Assembly (NCBI RefSeq): GCF_023698535.1
Contig: NZ_JALJCL010000002.1
Coordinates: 1 to 64,000, forward strand
Direction: 5' to 3'
Origin: Halorientalis regularis
Lineage (GTDB): Archaea > Halobacteriota > Halobacteria > Halobacteriales > Haloarculaceae
Length of the DNA: 64,000 nucleotides
Every line of letters begins with the position of its first letter. Position 1 is the first letter of the stretch. Position numbers and translations under genes: made by a program. The notes under the pieces were generated by a model. It was not told where the DNA came from. It did no database searches and saw only the letters and a list, made by a program, of their open reading frames with translations. Positions 9,313 to 17,651 of the stretch are shown here, piece after piece.

Positions 9313-9915
9313 TCAGGGCCGAACCGCGAACGCCTCGGGATTGTACCGCAGTGCGTCCGCTACGTCGCGCCAGTCATCTCGGTCCCCGAGGACGTATCGT
9401 GCCAGCGCGGGATTGCGGACCAGTTCGAGTTCGGCCAGCCGCAACCGGTCGGGCGCGTACAGGTCCGCCCAGTCGAGTCGCCGCATCCGCTCCTGTCGGT
9501 CGCTCTCGGCCTCGAACGTGAGCCGTCCGCCCTCGACGTCGATGGTCCCGTACTGGTAGCGTGTCCAGGTCAGATACTCGTCGAACGGCACCGTCTCGGT
9601 CGGTTCGCCCTCCCGCCGGTACTGTGCGCGGAACCGCTGGTGTGGCTCGTCACCACCCCAGAGGTGCCCCCGGGCGAGCAGTTTCACCCGCCCGTCGGTC
9701 TCGACCGCGAGGTGGTAGTCGGTCCGCGCCCGCTCGTACCCCCGGGTTCGAAACTCGTCGGCCACCGACGGCCCCTGCAAGACGAGTTTGTCGGTCCGCT
9801 CGAAGGGCCGCCCCGTCTCCAGCGCCCGCTCGTAGACCGACGTACAGGATCGGTCCGTTGCCGCGTCCCCGGCCCACTGCGTGGGGTCCGTCTCGTGCGG
9901 ATCGACCCAGGGCAT
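9313..9915 (-). CDS. Conserved-looking haloarchaeal hypothetical protein (200 aa)
   Basis: 200 residues, acidic, soluble, with no signal peptide or membrane segment. The middle (about 85-145) has the alternating pattern of a beta-rich domain (HLAVETDGRVKLLARGHLWG), and the C-terminal third is helical (LDWADLYAPDRLRLAELELV). I do not recognise the family. It is divergent from the XPB-like helicase with a 112-bp shared upstream region. Confidence 0.75.
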   Translation of the reverse strand: MPWVDPHETDPTQWAGDAATDRSCTSVYERALETGRPFERTDKLVLQGPSVADEFRTRGYERARTDYHLAVETDGRVKLLARGHLWGGDEPHQRFRAQYRREGEPTETVPFDEYLTWTRYQYGTIDVEGGRLTFEAESDRQERMRRLDWADLYAPDRLRLAELELVRNPALARYVLGDRDDWRDVADALRYNPEAFAVRP

Positions 9916-10027
9916 ACGTCCGACTACGAGTCGGCAACATTTGTCGATTTCGGCGCGCGTGAGGCCAGCGCGGCAGTTCGCTGTGCCAGGCGGTGGGTTC
10001 TTTCCGGGTCCCGACGTAGGCGCGGCC

Positions 10028-11431
10028 GTGCTGACGCTGACCTTCGAGGACGGGACGGTCCGACTGGCCGGGGACGTGCCGACGGGGTTGCCCGGCGTCG
10101 AGCGCGACCAGCGCTCCCGGACCGGGCGCGCTCCGGCCGTCCAGTACCACGAAATCCGGCGGGCGCTCGACGAGCGCGGCGTCGAGTACGCGGATCGCGT
10201 CCTCGATCTCCAGCCGCTCGATCTGGGGTCCGCCTACGAACTCCGCGAGTACCAGCGGGCGGCGCTGGATGCCTGGCTGGAGACGGACGACACTGCAGAT
10301 AGTGGAGCAGAGAGCCAGCCCGCACCCCGTGGCGTCGTCGAACTCCCGACCGGGAGCGGGAAAACAGTCATCGGCATCGACGCCATCGAACGACTCGGCG
10401 TGCCGACGCTCGTGGTCGTGCCGACCATCGACCTGCTGGAACAGTGGCGCGAGGAACTACAGCGGGAGTTCGACGTCTCGGTGGGCCAATTCGGTGGCGG
10501 GGAGCAGGTCGCCGAGCCCCTGACGGTCGCGACCTACGACTCGGCGTACCTCCGGGCCGACGACGTGGGCGACCAGTTCGGCCTGCTCGTACTCGACGAG
10601 GTCCACCACCTCGGCGGCGAGGGGTACCGCGATATCGGTCGCCTGTTCGCTGCCCCCGCTCGCCTCGGGTTGACCGCCACCTTCGAGCGCCCCGACGGCG
10701 CACACGACGTGATCGAAGGCCTCGTCGGGCCGGTCGTCTACCGGCTCGACGCCGACGACCTCGCAGGCGACCACCTCGCCGAGTACGACCTGAAACGGAT
10801 CGAAGTCGCGCTCACCGCCGACGAACGCGAGGCCTACGAACGCCACCAGGGCACCTTCACCGACTACCTCGCCCAGTCGAGCATCGAACTCCGGAGCGGG
10901 AGCGACTACCAGGAACTCGTCAAGCGCTCGGGGACCGACCCCAGAGCGCGGGAGGCCTTGCTGGCCAAACAGCGCGCCCGCGAGATCATGATGAACGCCG
11001 ACCGCAAGGTCGAGGAACTGGCGAGCATCCTCGACCGCCACCGCGAGGATCGCGTGATCGTCTTCACCGCACACACCGATCTCGTCTATCGCCTCTCCGA
11101 ACGCTTTCTCGTGCCGGCGATCACTGGCGAGACGGCCGCCGACGAGCGCCGAGAGATCCTGTCGCGGTTTCGCGAGGGAACGTACTCGACGGTCGTGACC
11201 GCGAACGTCCTCAACGAGGGCATCGACGTGCCCGACGCAAACGTGGCGGTCGTCCTCTCGGGGAGTGGCAGCGAGCGTGAGTTCACACAGCGACTCGGTC
11301 GGATCCTCCGGCCGAAAGGCGAACGCGGTGGGGATGAGGACGACGAAGGGTCCGGCCCCGGGCGGGCGCTCCTCTACGAGATCGTCAGCGAGGAGACGGC
11401 CGAAGAACGGGTCGCGCGGCGGCGGCGTTAG
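10028..11431 (+). CDS. XPB/Rad25-like superfamily 2 DNA helicase
   Basis: 467 residues from GTG (MLTLTFEDGTVRLAG). The longer frame from 9881 adds an implausible Arg/Pro-rich leader overlapping the divergent gene. Helicase motifs: I LPTGSGKTVIG, II LDEVHHLGG, III LGLTATFERPDG, VI QRLGRILRPKG. The N-terminal damage-recognition-like domain precedes motif I, as in archaeal XPB. Archaeal XPB unwinds DNA with the nuclease Bax1, and a Bax1-like gene lies 500 bp downstream on the same strand. The stop codon overlaps by 3 bp the stop of a convergent lipoprotein gene. Confidence 0.9.
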   Translation: MLTLTFEDGTVRLAGDVPTGLPGVERDQRSRTGRAPAVQYHEIRRALDERGVEYADRVLDLQPLDLGSAYELREYQRAALDAWLETDDTADSGAESQPAPRGVVELPTGSGKTVIGIDAIERLGVPTLVVVPTIDLLEQWREELQREFDVSVGQFGGGEQVAEPLTVATYDSAYLRADDVGDQFGLLVLDEVHHLGGEGYRDIGRLFAAPARLGLTATFERPDGAHDVIEGLVGPVVYRLDADDLAGDHLAEYDLKRIEVALTADEREAYERHQGTFTDYLAQSSIELRSGSDYQELVKRSGTDPRAREALLAKQRAREIMMNADRKVEELASILDRHREDRVIVFTAHTDLVYRLSERFLVPAITGETAADERREILSRFREGTYSTVVTANVLNEGIDVPDANVAVVLSGSGSEREFTQRLGRILRPKGERGGDEDDEGSGPGRALLYEIVSEETAEERVARRRR

Positions 11432-11850
11432 GCCCCGACCGACCGTTCTTCGAGATCGAAGTCCAGATTCGAGCCCTCCCAGAATGTCTCGTAGGACACG
11501 TCGAGGACGACTTCCGTGGACGCCGTCTGGTTCGCGTCCAGGACGAGATCGGTCGATCCCTCGACGGTCCGGTTGCCCACCTCTCGGGTGATGGTCACCC
11601 GAACGCCCCGCCGCCGGTCGGCCTCGTTCCGCACCGCCATGTCGATGATCGTGGTGTTGTCACCGGCGCGGGTGTCCCAGGTGGGAACGGAGAAGCGGTC
11701 GGGCTCCGGCGTGTCGACCGGCTGATCGTCACCACCGTCGGCGTCGACAACACCGGACTGGGGCTGGAGCGTCGGCCGCGGCGTGTTCATACAGCCCGCG
11801 GTGAGGGCGACGACCACCACGAGCGCACACAGGACCTGTCGGCGATGCAT
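11428..11850 (-). CDS. Predicted lipoprotein between XPB- and Bax1-like genes
   Basis: 140 residues from MHRRQVLCALVVVVA. The signal peptide ends in a lipobox (ALTAGC), so the mature protein is probably lipid-anchored at Cys20. A Pro/Asp-rich spacer precedes a beta-rich domain (about 70-140: IIDMAVRNEADRRRGVRVTI, then STEVVLDVSYETFWEG), like an immunoglobulin-type fold. The function is unknown. It is convergent with the XPB-like gene and divergent from the Bax1-like gene. Confidence 0.7.
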   Translation of the reverse strand: MHRRQVLCALVVVVALTAGCMNTPRPTLQPQSGVVDADGGDDQPVDTPEPDRFSVPTWDTRAGDNTTIIDMAVRNEADRRRGVRVTITREVGNRTVEGSTDLVLDANQTASTEVVLDVSYETFWEGSNLDFDLEERSVGA

Positions 11851-11900
11851 ACAGATCGCTCGACAGCGGCGAGGCATGAATCTTCTCTCTCACTGCGGGG

Positions 11901-11909
11901 CTTTTTATC
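11901..11909 (+). promoter_or_regulatory. TATA-like box for the Bax1-like gene
   Basis: ctttttatc is centred about 27 bp before the GTG at 11932. This supports a separate promoter for the nuclease gene and fixes the GTG as the start of a leaderless transcript. Confidence 0.5.
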
Positions 11910-11931
11910 GCTCGGTCGCCCACCTCGGACC

Positions 11932-13428
11932 GTGCTGACGAAGGACCTGCTCCGGGTGTCCCGGGCCGGTGGCGGCTACCAGCCTCGCTTCGCCGACGCC
12001 GACGACGAGGCGCTGGCGGCCCGCGTGATCGGCGTCTATCAGGGCCACGTCGACCAGTCCCGAACGAGCCTGTCGGACGCGCTCACCGACCTCGAACGCG
12101 AGGCGTCCGAGTTCAAACTCGTCCGTGGCTTCGCCAAACTCCTCGAACGGGAGGCGACCTTCGAGACGCGCGCACCCGTCGATCCAGGGCGTGCCCGCGA
12201 GGCCGCCTTCGGGGCCGCACCGTCCGGTGTGGTCACGAGCGAGGCGCGCGAGCAGGCGCTCGCGACCGCGGCCGACCGTCTCGACTGCTCGCCCGATGCG
12301 GTCGAGGCGTCGCTGTACGCCGACCGCGAGTGCGAGCAGGTTCTGGCCGACCTGCAGGTTCGCTGGGAGCCCGCCGATCTGGTGGCCCAGTACAACCTCT
12401 CGCTGGCCCAGACCGCGCTGTTCGACGCCACCGAGGTGCGGGTGCGCTCGTCCGATCCCACGACCGTCGTCTCGGCGGTCAAGCGACTCCGGCTGATGTA
12501 CGAGATTCGCCGGACAGACGAGGGCCGCGAGGTCGTCGTCACCGGCCCCGACGCGCTCTTTCGCGCGACCCGTCGCTACGGCACGCGCTTCGCCCGCCTG
12601 CTCCGGACGGTCGCCGGTACCGCCGAGTGGACCCTCACTGCGACCGTCGACGACCGCGGGACCGAGCGCGAGATGACGCTGACCGACGCGGACGTGTCGG
12701 TGCCCGACGCCGACCCCGTGACCGAGATGACCTTCGACAGCGGCGTCGAGGCCGACTTCGCCACCCGGTTCCAGTCGCTGGATCTCGACTGGGAACTGGT
12801 CCGTGAACCGGAACCGCTCGCAGCGGGTGCCCACGTCGTCGTCCCCGACTTCGCGTTCGACTACCGGCACGCCGACTTCCGGGTCTTCTTCGAGATCATG
12901 GGCTTTTGGACGCCCGAGTACGTCGCGAAGAAACTCGACCGGCTGGCCGATCTGGAGGACGTGGAGATACTCGTCGCCGTCGACGAGAGCCTCGGGGTGG
13001 GCGAGGAGATCGAAGCCCGCAATCACCGCGCGATCCCGTACTCCGGGACCGTGCGGCTCAAGGACGTTCGCGCCGCGCTCCGGCGCTACGAGGACGACCT
13101 CGCCGCCGAGGCCGCCGCGGACCTCCCCGACGAACTCGACCCAGACGACGACGCCATCACGCTCGACGACCTGGCCGAGCGCCACGGCGTCAGCGACTCT
13201 GCCCTCGACGGCACGTCGTTCCCGGCCCACGAGCTGGTCGGTCGAACCCTCGTTCGGCCTGCCGTGCTGAGGGGTATGGCCGACGAAATCGAGGCCGGGA
13301 TGACACTGTCCGAGGCCGAGACGGTGCTTTCGGAGTACGGGCTCGACGACGCCAGCGCGGTCCTCTCGCGGCTCGGATACAGAGTCGAGTGGGAGGGGCT
13401 GGGCGGGGGCACGGTCCGGGAGAGGTAG
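11932..13428 (+). CDS. Bax1-like nuclease, DUF790 family (XPB partner)
   Basis: 498 residues from GTG (MLTKDLLRVSRAGGGYQPRF), chosen because of the TATA-like box 27 bp upstream. Length and motifs fit the DUF790/Bax1 family: the N-terminal LLRVSR.GG.Y.PRF segment, and a C-terminal nuclease-like core with VPDFAFDY and FFEIMGFWTPEYVAKK, a PD-(D/E)XK-like Asp...Glu arrangement. Archaeal Bax1 binds XPB and cuts 5' of bubbles in nucleotide-excision-type repair. Pairing with the upstream XPB-like gene supports this. An unrelated convergent gene separates the two. Confidence 0.87.
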   Translation: MLTKDLLRVSRAGGGYQPRFADADDEALAARVIGVYQGHVDQSRTSLSDALTDLEREASEFKLVRGFAKLLEREATFETRAPVDPGRAREAAFGAAPSGVVTSEAREQALATAADRLDCSPDAVEASLYADRECEQVLADLQVRWEPADLVAQYNLSLAQTALFDATEVRVRSSDPTTVVSAVKRLRLMYEIRRTDEGREVVVTGPDALFRATRRYGTRFARLLRTVAGTAEWTLTATVDDRGTEREMTLTDADVSVPDADPVTEMTFDSGVEADFATRFQSLDLDWELVREPEPLAAGAHVVVPDFAFDYRHADFRVFFEIMGFWTPEYVAKKLDRLADLEDVEILVAVDESLGVGEEIEARNHRAIPYSGTVRLKDVRAALRRYEDDLAAEAAADLPDELDPDDDAITLDDLAERHGVSDSALDGTSFPAHELVGRTLVRPAVLRGMADEIEAGMTLSEAETVLSEYGLDDASAVLSRLGYRVEWEGLGGGTVRER

Positions 13429-13464
13429 CGAAGCGGTTTTGACGCGCTCGACGGATGCTCCGGT

Positions 13465-13884
13465 ATGCAGGACCTCACCGCACACCACGTCGGACTGACG
13501 GTGTCGGATCTGGATCGGGCGGTCGAGTTCTACCGGGACACGCTCGGACTCGACGTGCTGTCGCGGTTCTCGGTCGGCGGCGAGGCGTTCGCCACCGGCG
13601 TCGGCATCGCGGGCGCGTCGGCGGACTTCGCCCACCTCGACGCCGACGGCGCGCGCGTCGAACTCGTCGAGTACGACCCCGAGAGCGACAGGCACCCGGA
13701 AGGTCGGGTGAACCAGCCCGGCGCGACCCACCTCGGGCTGGAAGTCGACGACCTCGACGGGTTCTACGCCGGCCTGCCGGAGGACGTGCCGACGATCAGC
13801 GAACCACAGACTACCGAGAGCGGGACGCGGATCTGCTTTCTGCGCGATCCGGACGGGCACCTGGTCGAGGTGCTGGAGCTGTAG
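13465..13884 (+). CDS. VOC/glyoxalase family metalloprotein
   Basis: 139 residues. A single vicinal-oxygen-chelate module pair: AHHVGLTVSDLDRAVEFYRD at the N-terminus (metal His), a Glu in HLDADGARVELVEYDP, a second His in GATHLGLEVDDLDGFYAG, and a C-terminal Glu in FLRDPDGHLVEVLEL. It could be lactoylglutathione lyase-like, methylmalonyl-CoA epimerase-like or a dioxygenase. The substrate cannot be read from sequence. The start lies 36 bp after the Bax1-like gene. Confidence 0.85.
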   Translation: MQDLTAHHVGLTVSDLDRAVEFYRDTLGLDVLSRFSVGGEAFATGVGIAGASADFAHLDADGARVELVEYDPESDRHPEGRVNQPGATHLGLEVDDLDGFYAGLPEDVPTISEPQTTESGTRICFLRDPDGHLVEVLEL

Positions 13885-13896
13885 CACCGCGAGGCA

Positions 13897-14541
13897 TCAC
13901 TCGTCGTCCAGAGCGTCGAGCGTGCCGGAATCGACTGGGATATCGGCCAGTTCGACACCGTCGGGCAGGTCGTCGGTACTCTCGGGGACGTAGCCGGCCG
14001 GGAATGCGTCGACAGTATCGGGCACGACGAAGCCCCAGGTGGCGTTGCGGGCGGCGTCCTCGTCGAAGATGAGCAGGGGGCGAATCCGGTCGTAGGTGAC
14101 GGCACCGTCCCGCGTCGGCGCGGCGAAGGACTCGTCGGCCGCGATGTCGGGGTCGTCGCCGCGGTCCGGTGCGATCACGGCGTCGAAGCCGTGGTCGTCG
14201 ATCACAGTCGCCAGACGGTCGTCACCAGCGACCACGAGATCGAGTCCCCAGCGGTCGACCCAGCGGGCGACGAAGGCGTCGGCGGCGACGGATTCCGCGA
14301 GGATCACCGCCGGGAGCGGACGGTCCTGGTCGGCCGCGACCTCACGGACGAGATAGAGCGCGAGCGTCGAGTCGCGGTCGCCGGTCCAGATCACCGCGGG
14401 CGCGTCGGCGGCCTCGAGTGCCGTCCCCACGACCTCGCTCGCGCGCTCGAACGTCGCGGCCAGCGTCGGGTAATCCGCGGGCGTCTCGCCCGCGCCGTCC
14501 GTGTAGTCGACTCCGGAGTCGTCCGGAACGCCGTCGGTCAT
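13897..14541 (-). CDS. PP-loop (PAPS reductase/CysD-like) paralogue with altered loop
   Basis: 214 residues from MTDGVPDDSGVDYTDG; longer frames add a basic leader. It is a shortened paralogue of the gene at 15050-16018. Both share VDYTDG-G-xP-DYPT, the WTG-xDST core, FVVPDTVD and a GYVPE/Q-xxxDD tail. In this copy the PP-loop TGGKDS is TGDRDS, losing the second glycine and the lysine, and the GVRWDEQEARAD segment is absent. It probably does not bind ATP in the usual way. A regulatory or partner role for the intact paralogue is possible. Confidence 0.8.
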   Translation of the reverse strand: MTDGVPDDSGVDYTDGAGETPADYPTLAATFERASEVVGTALEAADAPAVIWTGDRDSTLALYLVREVAADQDRPLPAVILAESVAADAFVARWVDRWGLDLVVAGDDRLATVIDDHGFDAVIAPDRGDDPDIAADESFAAPTRDGAVTYDRIRPLLIFDEDAARNATWGFVVPDTVDAFPAGYVPESTDDLPDGVELADIPVDSGTLDALDDE

Positions 14542-14688
14542 TGCCGGAGAGTGGGAGCGCGACCGGCGTAGTTGTTCCGGACGCGAGGCCGATCCGGGAG
14601 CCCTCCCTGTCAACCCTCGCAAACGCCACCGCCGTGGACGTTGTCGACCGTTTGCGTGCCCTTATCGGTGGCCGCGGGAACCTCCGGT

Positions 14689-14898
14689 ATGCAACAGCGA
14701 GCGGACGCGAGCGGCGGGCGGATGCTCGCCCGTACCTGGACCATCGCCGCACAGTTCTACGACCCCGCGGACTACGGGATCCCCGACCTGCCCGAGTGGG
14801 TCGAGGGTCGGGACGCCGAAGGCCGACTGGTCCTCGCCGACTCCGAGACTGGCGAAGCGTTCATGCGTGCCGAGAATCCGACGAAAGTGCGGCGGTAG
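14689..14898 (+). CDS. Small conserved-looking protein (69 aa)
   Basis: 69 residues from MQQRADASGGRMLARTW. The ATG at 14722 (MLARTWTIAAQFYDPADYGI) is an alternative start. A TATA-like ccttatcgg lies about 26 bp before 14689, supporting the longer form. The protein is soluble and acidic, with VEGRDAEGRLVLADSETGEA forming a likely beta hairpin. No known family. It lies divergently between the two PP-loop paralogues, and its stop falls inside a 17-bp tandem repeat followed by strong hairpins. Confidence 0.6.
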   Translation: MQQRADASGGRMLARTWTIAAQFYDPADYGIPDLPEWVEGRDAEGRLVLADSETGEAFMRAENPTKVRR

Positions 14899-14924
14899 GC
14901 GGGGCTGGGCGGTAGGCGGGGCTG
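14891..14924 (+). repeat. Perfect 17-bp tandem duplication over a stop codon
   Basis: GGCGGTAGGCGGGGCTG occurs at 14891-14907 and again at 14908-14924. The first copy contains the TAG stop of the small gene, and the second puts an extra copy just downstream. This is a recent slip or duplication signature. Confidence 0.85.
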
Positions 14925-14937
14925 TGGAGTCCAGCAT

Positions 14938-14958
14938 CCGGCGGCCTTCGGCCGCCGG
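14938..14958. repeat. Perfect 9-bp-stem hairpin
   Basis: CCGGCGGCC-TTC-GGCCGCCGG. First of three consecutive inverted repeats between the small gene and the PP-loop gene. Confidence 0.8.
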
Positions 14959-14963
14959 TTCAC

Positions 14964-14995
14964 GGGACTCGCGCGTCGCGCGAGTCCCGCTTTTT
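14964..14995 (+). terminator. Strong hairpin plus T-run terminator
   Basis: gggactcgcgc/gcgcgagtccc arms (14964-14988) are followed at once by gcttttt. A GC-rich stem with a T5 run on the plus strand fits termination of the small gene ending at 14898. Confidence 0.6.
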
Positions 14996-15003
14996 CGCCC
15001 ACG

Positions 15004-15045
15004 TTTTTCGCGAGGGGGTCGCGCAACGACCCCCTCGCAAAAAAA
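15004..15045 (-). terminator. 12-bp-stem hairpin flanked by T and A runs
   Basis: Arms gcgagggggtcg (15010-15021) and cgaccccctcgc (15027-15038), loop cgcaa, flanked by ttttt and aaaaaaa. On the minus strand a T7 run (15045-15039) comes 5 bp after the PP-loop gene stop, so it can terminate that gene. The U-before, A-after order extends the stem rather than forming a classic intrinsic terminator. Confidence 0.5.
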
Positions 15046-15049
15046 GTGG

Positions 15050-16018
15050 TTACATATAACCGAGGTCGCGCAGGCGCTCCATCAGGTCCTCCTTGTCCTG
15101 GGCGCGGCCGGCGCGCTCGGTCGTGTTCTCCATGTCCTGCAGCCAGGCTGGTTCCTCGGCGGCCTTGTCCGTGCTGACTTCGCTGCCTAGCGAGCGGAAG
15201 CCGGCGAAGTACTTCGGGCTCACGGGCAGGTCGTCCTTCGTGAGGTCGCCGGGGATGTCGTCCTGGCCCTGGGGAACGTAGCCCTCGTCGGGGTACTCGT
15301 CGACGGTGTCCGGGACGACGAAGTGCCAGTAAGCGTTCCACACGTCGGGTTCGGCGAACTGCAGGATCGTCTGGATGCGGTCGTGGGGTGGGTAGATGTC
15401 CGGGTCGTGCCGGGCCGAGAAGAAGGTCTCGTCGGCGCGGGCCTCCTGTTCGTCCCAGCGGACGCCCGAGAGGATGCCGTCCACGTCGTACTCCTCGATG
15501 GCGTCGTTGAGCGCGACGGTCTTGAGCAGGTGGTTACCGACGTAGGTGTCCAGCAGGAACGGGAAGGTGTCTTCCTCGTACTCCAGGATGTTCCGGATGT
15601 GGTGCTGGTTGTGTTCCGAGAGTTCGTCGACGGGAATGTCGTCGCCCGGCTCCAGGTCGTTCTCCTCGACGTACTCACCCACGTCCTCGTTGCGGGCGTA
15701 GATGAGGTCCAGATCCCACTCGTTGGCCCACTTCTCGACGAAGTCGAACAGTTCGTCGAAGTGCTGGTAGTGGTCGATGAAGACCGCCGGGGGCACTTCC
15801 AGATCGTACTTCTCGGCGACTTCCTTGATGAAGTACAGGGTCAGCGTCGAGTCCTTCCCGCCGGTCCACATCACGACGGGATTCTCGTACTGTTCGAGGC
15901 CCTCGCGAGTGACCTCGATGGCCTTCTCGATCTTGTCCTCGATAGTCGGATAGTCCGAGGGGTCTTCGCCTTCGCCGTCGGTGTAATCGACGTCCAGGTA
16001 GTCTGGGAATTCCGCCAT
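15050..16018 (-). CDS. PP-loop ATPase, PAPS reductase/CysD-like family
   Basis: 322 residues. Intact PP-loop VVMWTGGKDSTLTLYFIKEV near residue 50, followed by FIDHYQHFDELFDFVEKW and GILSGVRWDEQEARADETFF. Together these match the adenylyl-transfer or PAPS-reductase superfamily (SGGKDS loop plus a later R-x-D/E-E-x-R motif). Likely chemistry is ATP or PAPS binding in sulfur activation or reduction, or thiolation of another substrate. No CysN or sulfite reductase is adjacent, so a sulfate-assimilation role is not shown. A degenerate paralogue lies downstream on the same strand. Confidence 0.85.
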   Translation of the reverse strand: MAEFPDYLDVDYTDGEGEDPSDYPTIEDKIEKAIEVTREGLEQYENPVVMWTGGKDSTLTLYFIKEVAEKYDLEVPPAVFIDHYQHFDELFDFVEKWANEWDLDLIYARNEDVGEYVEENDLEPGDDIPVDELSEHNQHHIRNILEYEEDTFPFLLDTYVGNHLLKTVALNDAIEEYDVDGILSGVRWDEQEARADETFFSARHDPDIYPPHDRIQTILQFAEPDVWNAYWHFVVPDTVDEYPDEGYVPQGQDDIPGDLTKDDLPVSPKYFAGFRSLGSEVSTDKAAEEPAWLQDMENTTERAGRAQDKEDLMERLRDLGYM

Positions 16019-16161
16019 GGTGTAATGAGATATAATTACTCCCCGATAAGTGTTTTTCGGGATTCCGTTCGTGTGGGTCAGCCTACCATATCCGCCCGGT
16101 CGGCCGATGGCGAGCGGTCGCAGGCCCCTGTATTTTAAGCGCGGCCGCCGTAGGCAAGGCC

Positions 16162-16407
16162 ATGAGCGAGTTGCAAGTGGACCTGCGAGCAGCGTTCGAG
16201 GACGAGGGCTACGACGTAGACGACGTGACGGTCAACCGCGACCAGGTTCGGATCGTCCTGCTGGCCGAAGGCGAGAGCGCGAGTGACCTCGAAGCGGTCA
16301 CCTACGGCGTCGTCGACGAGGACGACGTGCTCACGATGAACGTGACGACGGAGTCGGTCGACGGCCAGGGGCTGAGTACGGTCGTTACCTTCCGCCACCG
16401 GGGCTGA
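16162..16407 (+). CDS. Small conserved-looking acidic protein (81 aa)
   Basis: 81 residues, MSELQVDLRAAFEDEGYD. Predicted alpha/beta, no membrane segment. Regular alternation (VTVNRDQVRIVLLAEGES, LTMNVTTESVDGQGLSTVV) suggests a small beta-sheet fold. A TATA-like tattttaag lies about 27 bp upstream, so it is probably leaderless. The family is not recognised. Confidence 0.75.
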   Translation: MSELQVDLRAAFEDEGYDVDDVTVNRDQVRIVLLAEGESASDLEAVTYGVVDEDDVLTMNVTTESVDGQGLSTVVTFRHRG

Positions 16408-16503
16408 TGCCGCCCGAGACGATACGGTAAAACGGCCCGCGACAGACCACTCACGCCTCGATGGAACAACAGGTATTTTACGATTATTCGCTGACGTGTT
16501 CGT

Positions 16504-17625
16504 ATGAAGCGATCGCTGCTGGTACTGGTAGTCGCAGGGGCGGTGTTGTTGGCTGGGTGTTCGGGGCTCACTGGCTCCGAGACCCCGGCAGCCACGGACG
16601 AGAACGAGACCGAAGACAGTGCGGCCGCGTCGGTCGAGGCATCGGCGACGCTCGACGCGGAGGCCCTCGCCGGGGTCGGGTACGCCGTCACCGTGGACGC
16701 GGTGAACGGGGGTGACACGGCCGGGAACCACACGGTCGGCCTCACCGTCGACGGTGAACAGGTCGCCTCGGAGACGGTCCGCGTGGACGCGAACGCCGAG
16801 CGGAGTGTCACGCTCCGGCACATCTTTCCGGGACCAGGCGAGTACACTGTCGAAGTCGCCGGGGAGTCGACGACGGTGACGGCCATCGAGAATCCCCTAC
16901 CGAGGGCACGCGAGCGGATGGACGGCGTCGATACCATCGTGACCGAGGAGCGCCAGTCGATGAACCTCACGCTCCAGGGGCAGCAGAACGGCCGGATGAT
17001 CATGCGCGGCGAAGGGACCGGGCGGTACGACATGGTTCACAATCAGTCCTACACCAGCATGGAGAACGACATCGAGTTCGGCGGGTTCAGCTTCGTCCAG
17101 CAGGTCGACACCTGGTACGCGAACGGGACCGAGTACGAACGGTCGAAAAACGAGAACGAGATGGAGTACGAGTACGAGACCGAGGAGACGACCTTCAACG
17201 ACGTGACACCGCCAACCGAAATTCCACTCGAACTGACCAACCGGTCGCGGGCGACGGTTACCGACGACACCGTGATCGTGCGCGGGAACCTCGATAGTCT
17301 GCTGGGACTGGCCAGCATCTTCGGCAACTCCAGCAGCGGTCCGGGCGAGAACGCCCTCGACAAGTTCGAGTCGATGCGCTTCGAGATCGGTGTCGACAGG
17401 GAGACGAACTACATTTCCTACGTCGAGATGGACATGCAGATCGAGGGCCTGGAGATCAGCGGCTCCACCGGAAGCGGCAACTTCACTATGTACGCAGAGT
17501 TCGTCGAATTCGACACGCCGGTCGACACGGCGCTCCCGGAGAGCGTTCGCGAGGGCGCATCGGGAACCGGGACGGCGACCAGTTCGAGTGCGACGGCGAG
17601 CGCGGGGCTACGCGGGCAGTCGTAG
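16504..17625 (+). CDS. Secreted lipoprotein (373 aa), function unknown
   Basis: The N-terminal signal peptide ends in a lipobox, LLAGCSG (Cys19), followed by an acidic Thr/Glu spacer. Residues about 45-125 look like a CARDB/immunoglobulin-type domain (AVTVDAVNGGDTAGNHTVGL, then VRVDANAERSVTLRHIFPGP). The rest (about 135-345) resembles haloarchaeal LolA/outer-surface lipoproteins of unknown role (YDMVHNQSYTSMENDIEFGG, TWYANGTEYERS). It has many N-x-S/T sites. The C-terminal tail is Ser/Thr/Ala-rich. TATA-like gtattttacg about 28 bp upstream. Confidence 0.75.
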   Translation: MKRSLLVLVVAGAVLLAGCSGLTGSETPAATDENETEDSAAASVEASATLDAEALAGVGYAVTVDAVNGGDTAGNHTVGLTVDGEQVASETVRVDANAERSVTLRHIFPGPGEYTVEVAGESTTVTAIENPLPRARERMDGVDTIVTEERQSMNLTLQGQQNGRMIMRGEGTGRYDMVHNQSYTSMENDIEFGGFSFVQQVDTWYANGTEYERSKNENEMEYEYETEETTFNDVTPPTEIPLELTNRSRATVTDDTVIVRGNLDSLLGLASIFGNSSSGPGENALDKFESMRFEIGVDRETNYISYVEMDMQIEGLEISGSTGSGNFTMYAEFVEFDTPVDTALPESVREGASGTGTATSSSATASAGLRGQS

Positions 17626-17651
17626 CGAGAAGCGGAGACGGAGCCGCGAAT

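Noticed and set aside
11905..13887. 660-codon minus-strand frame opposite the Bax1-like and VOC genes
   Set aside because: Spans two well-supported plus-strand genes and shows no domain pattern.
14891..15045. CRISPR-like array
   Set aside because: Repeats are two tandem 17-mers and unrelated hairpins, with no spaced repeat-spacer pattern and no cas genes.
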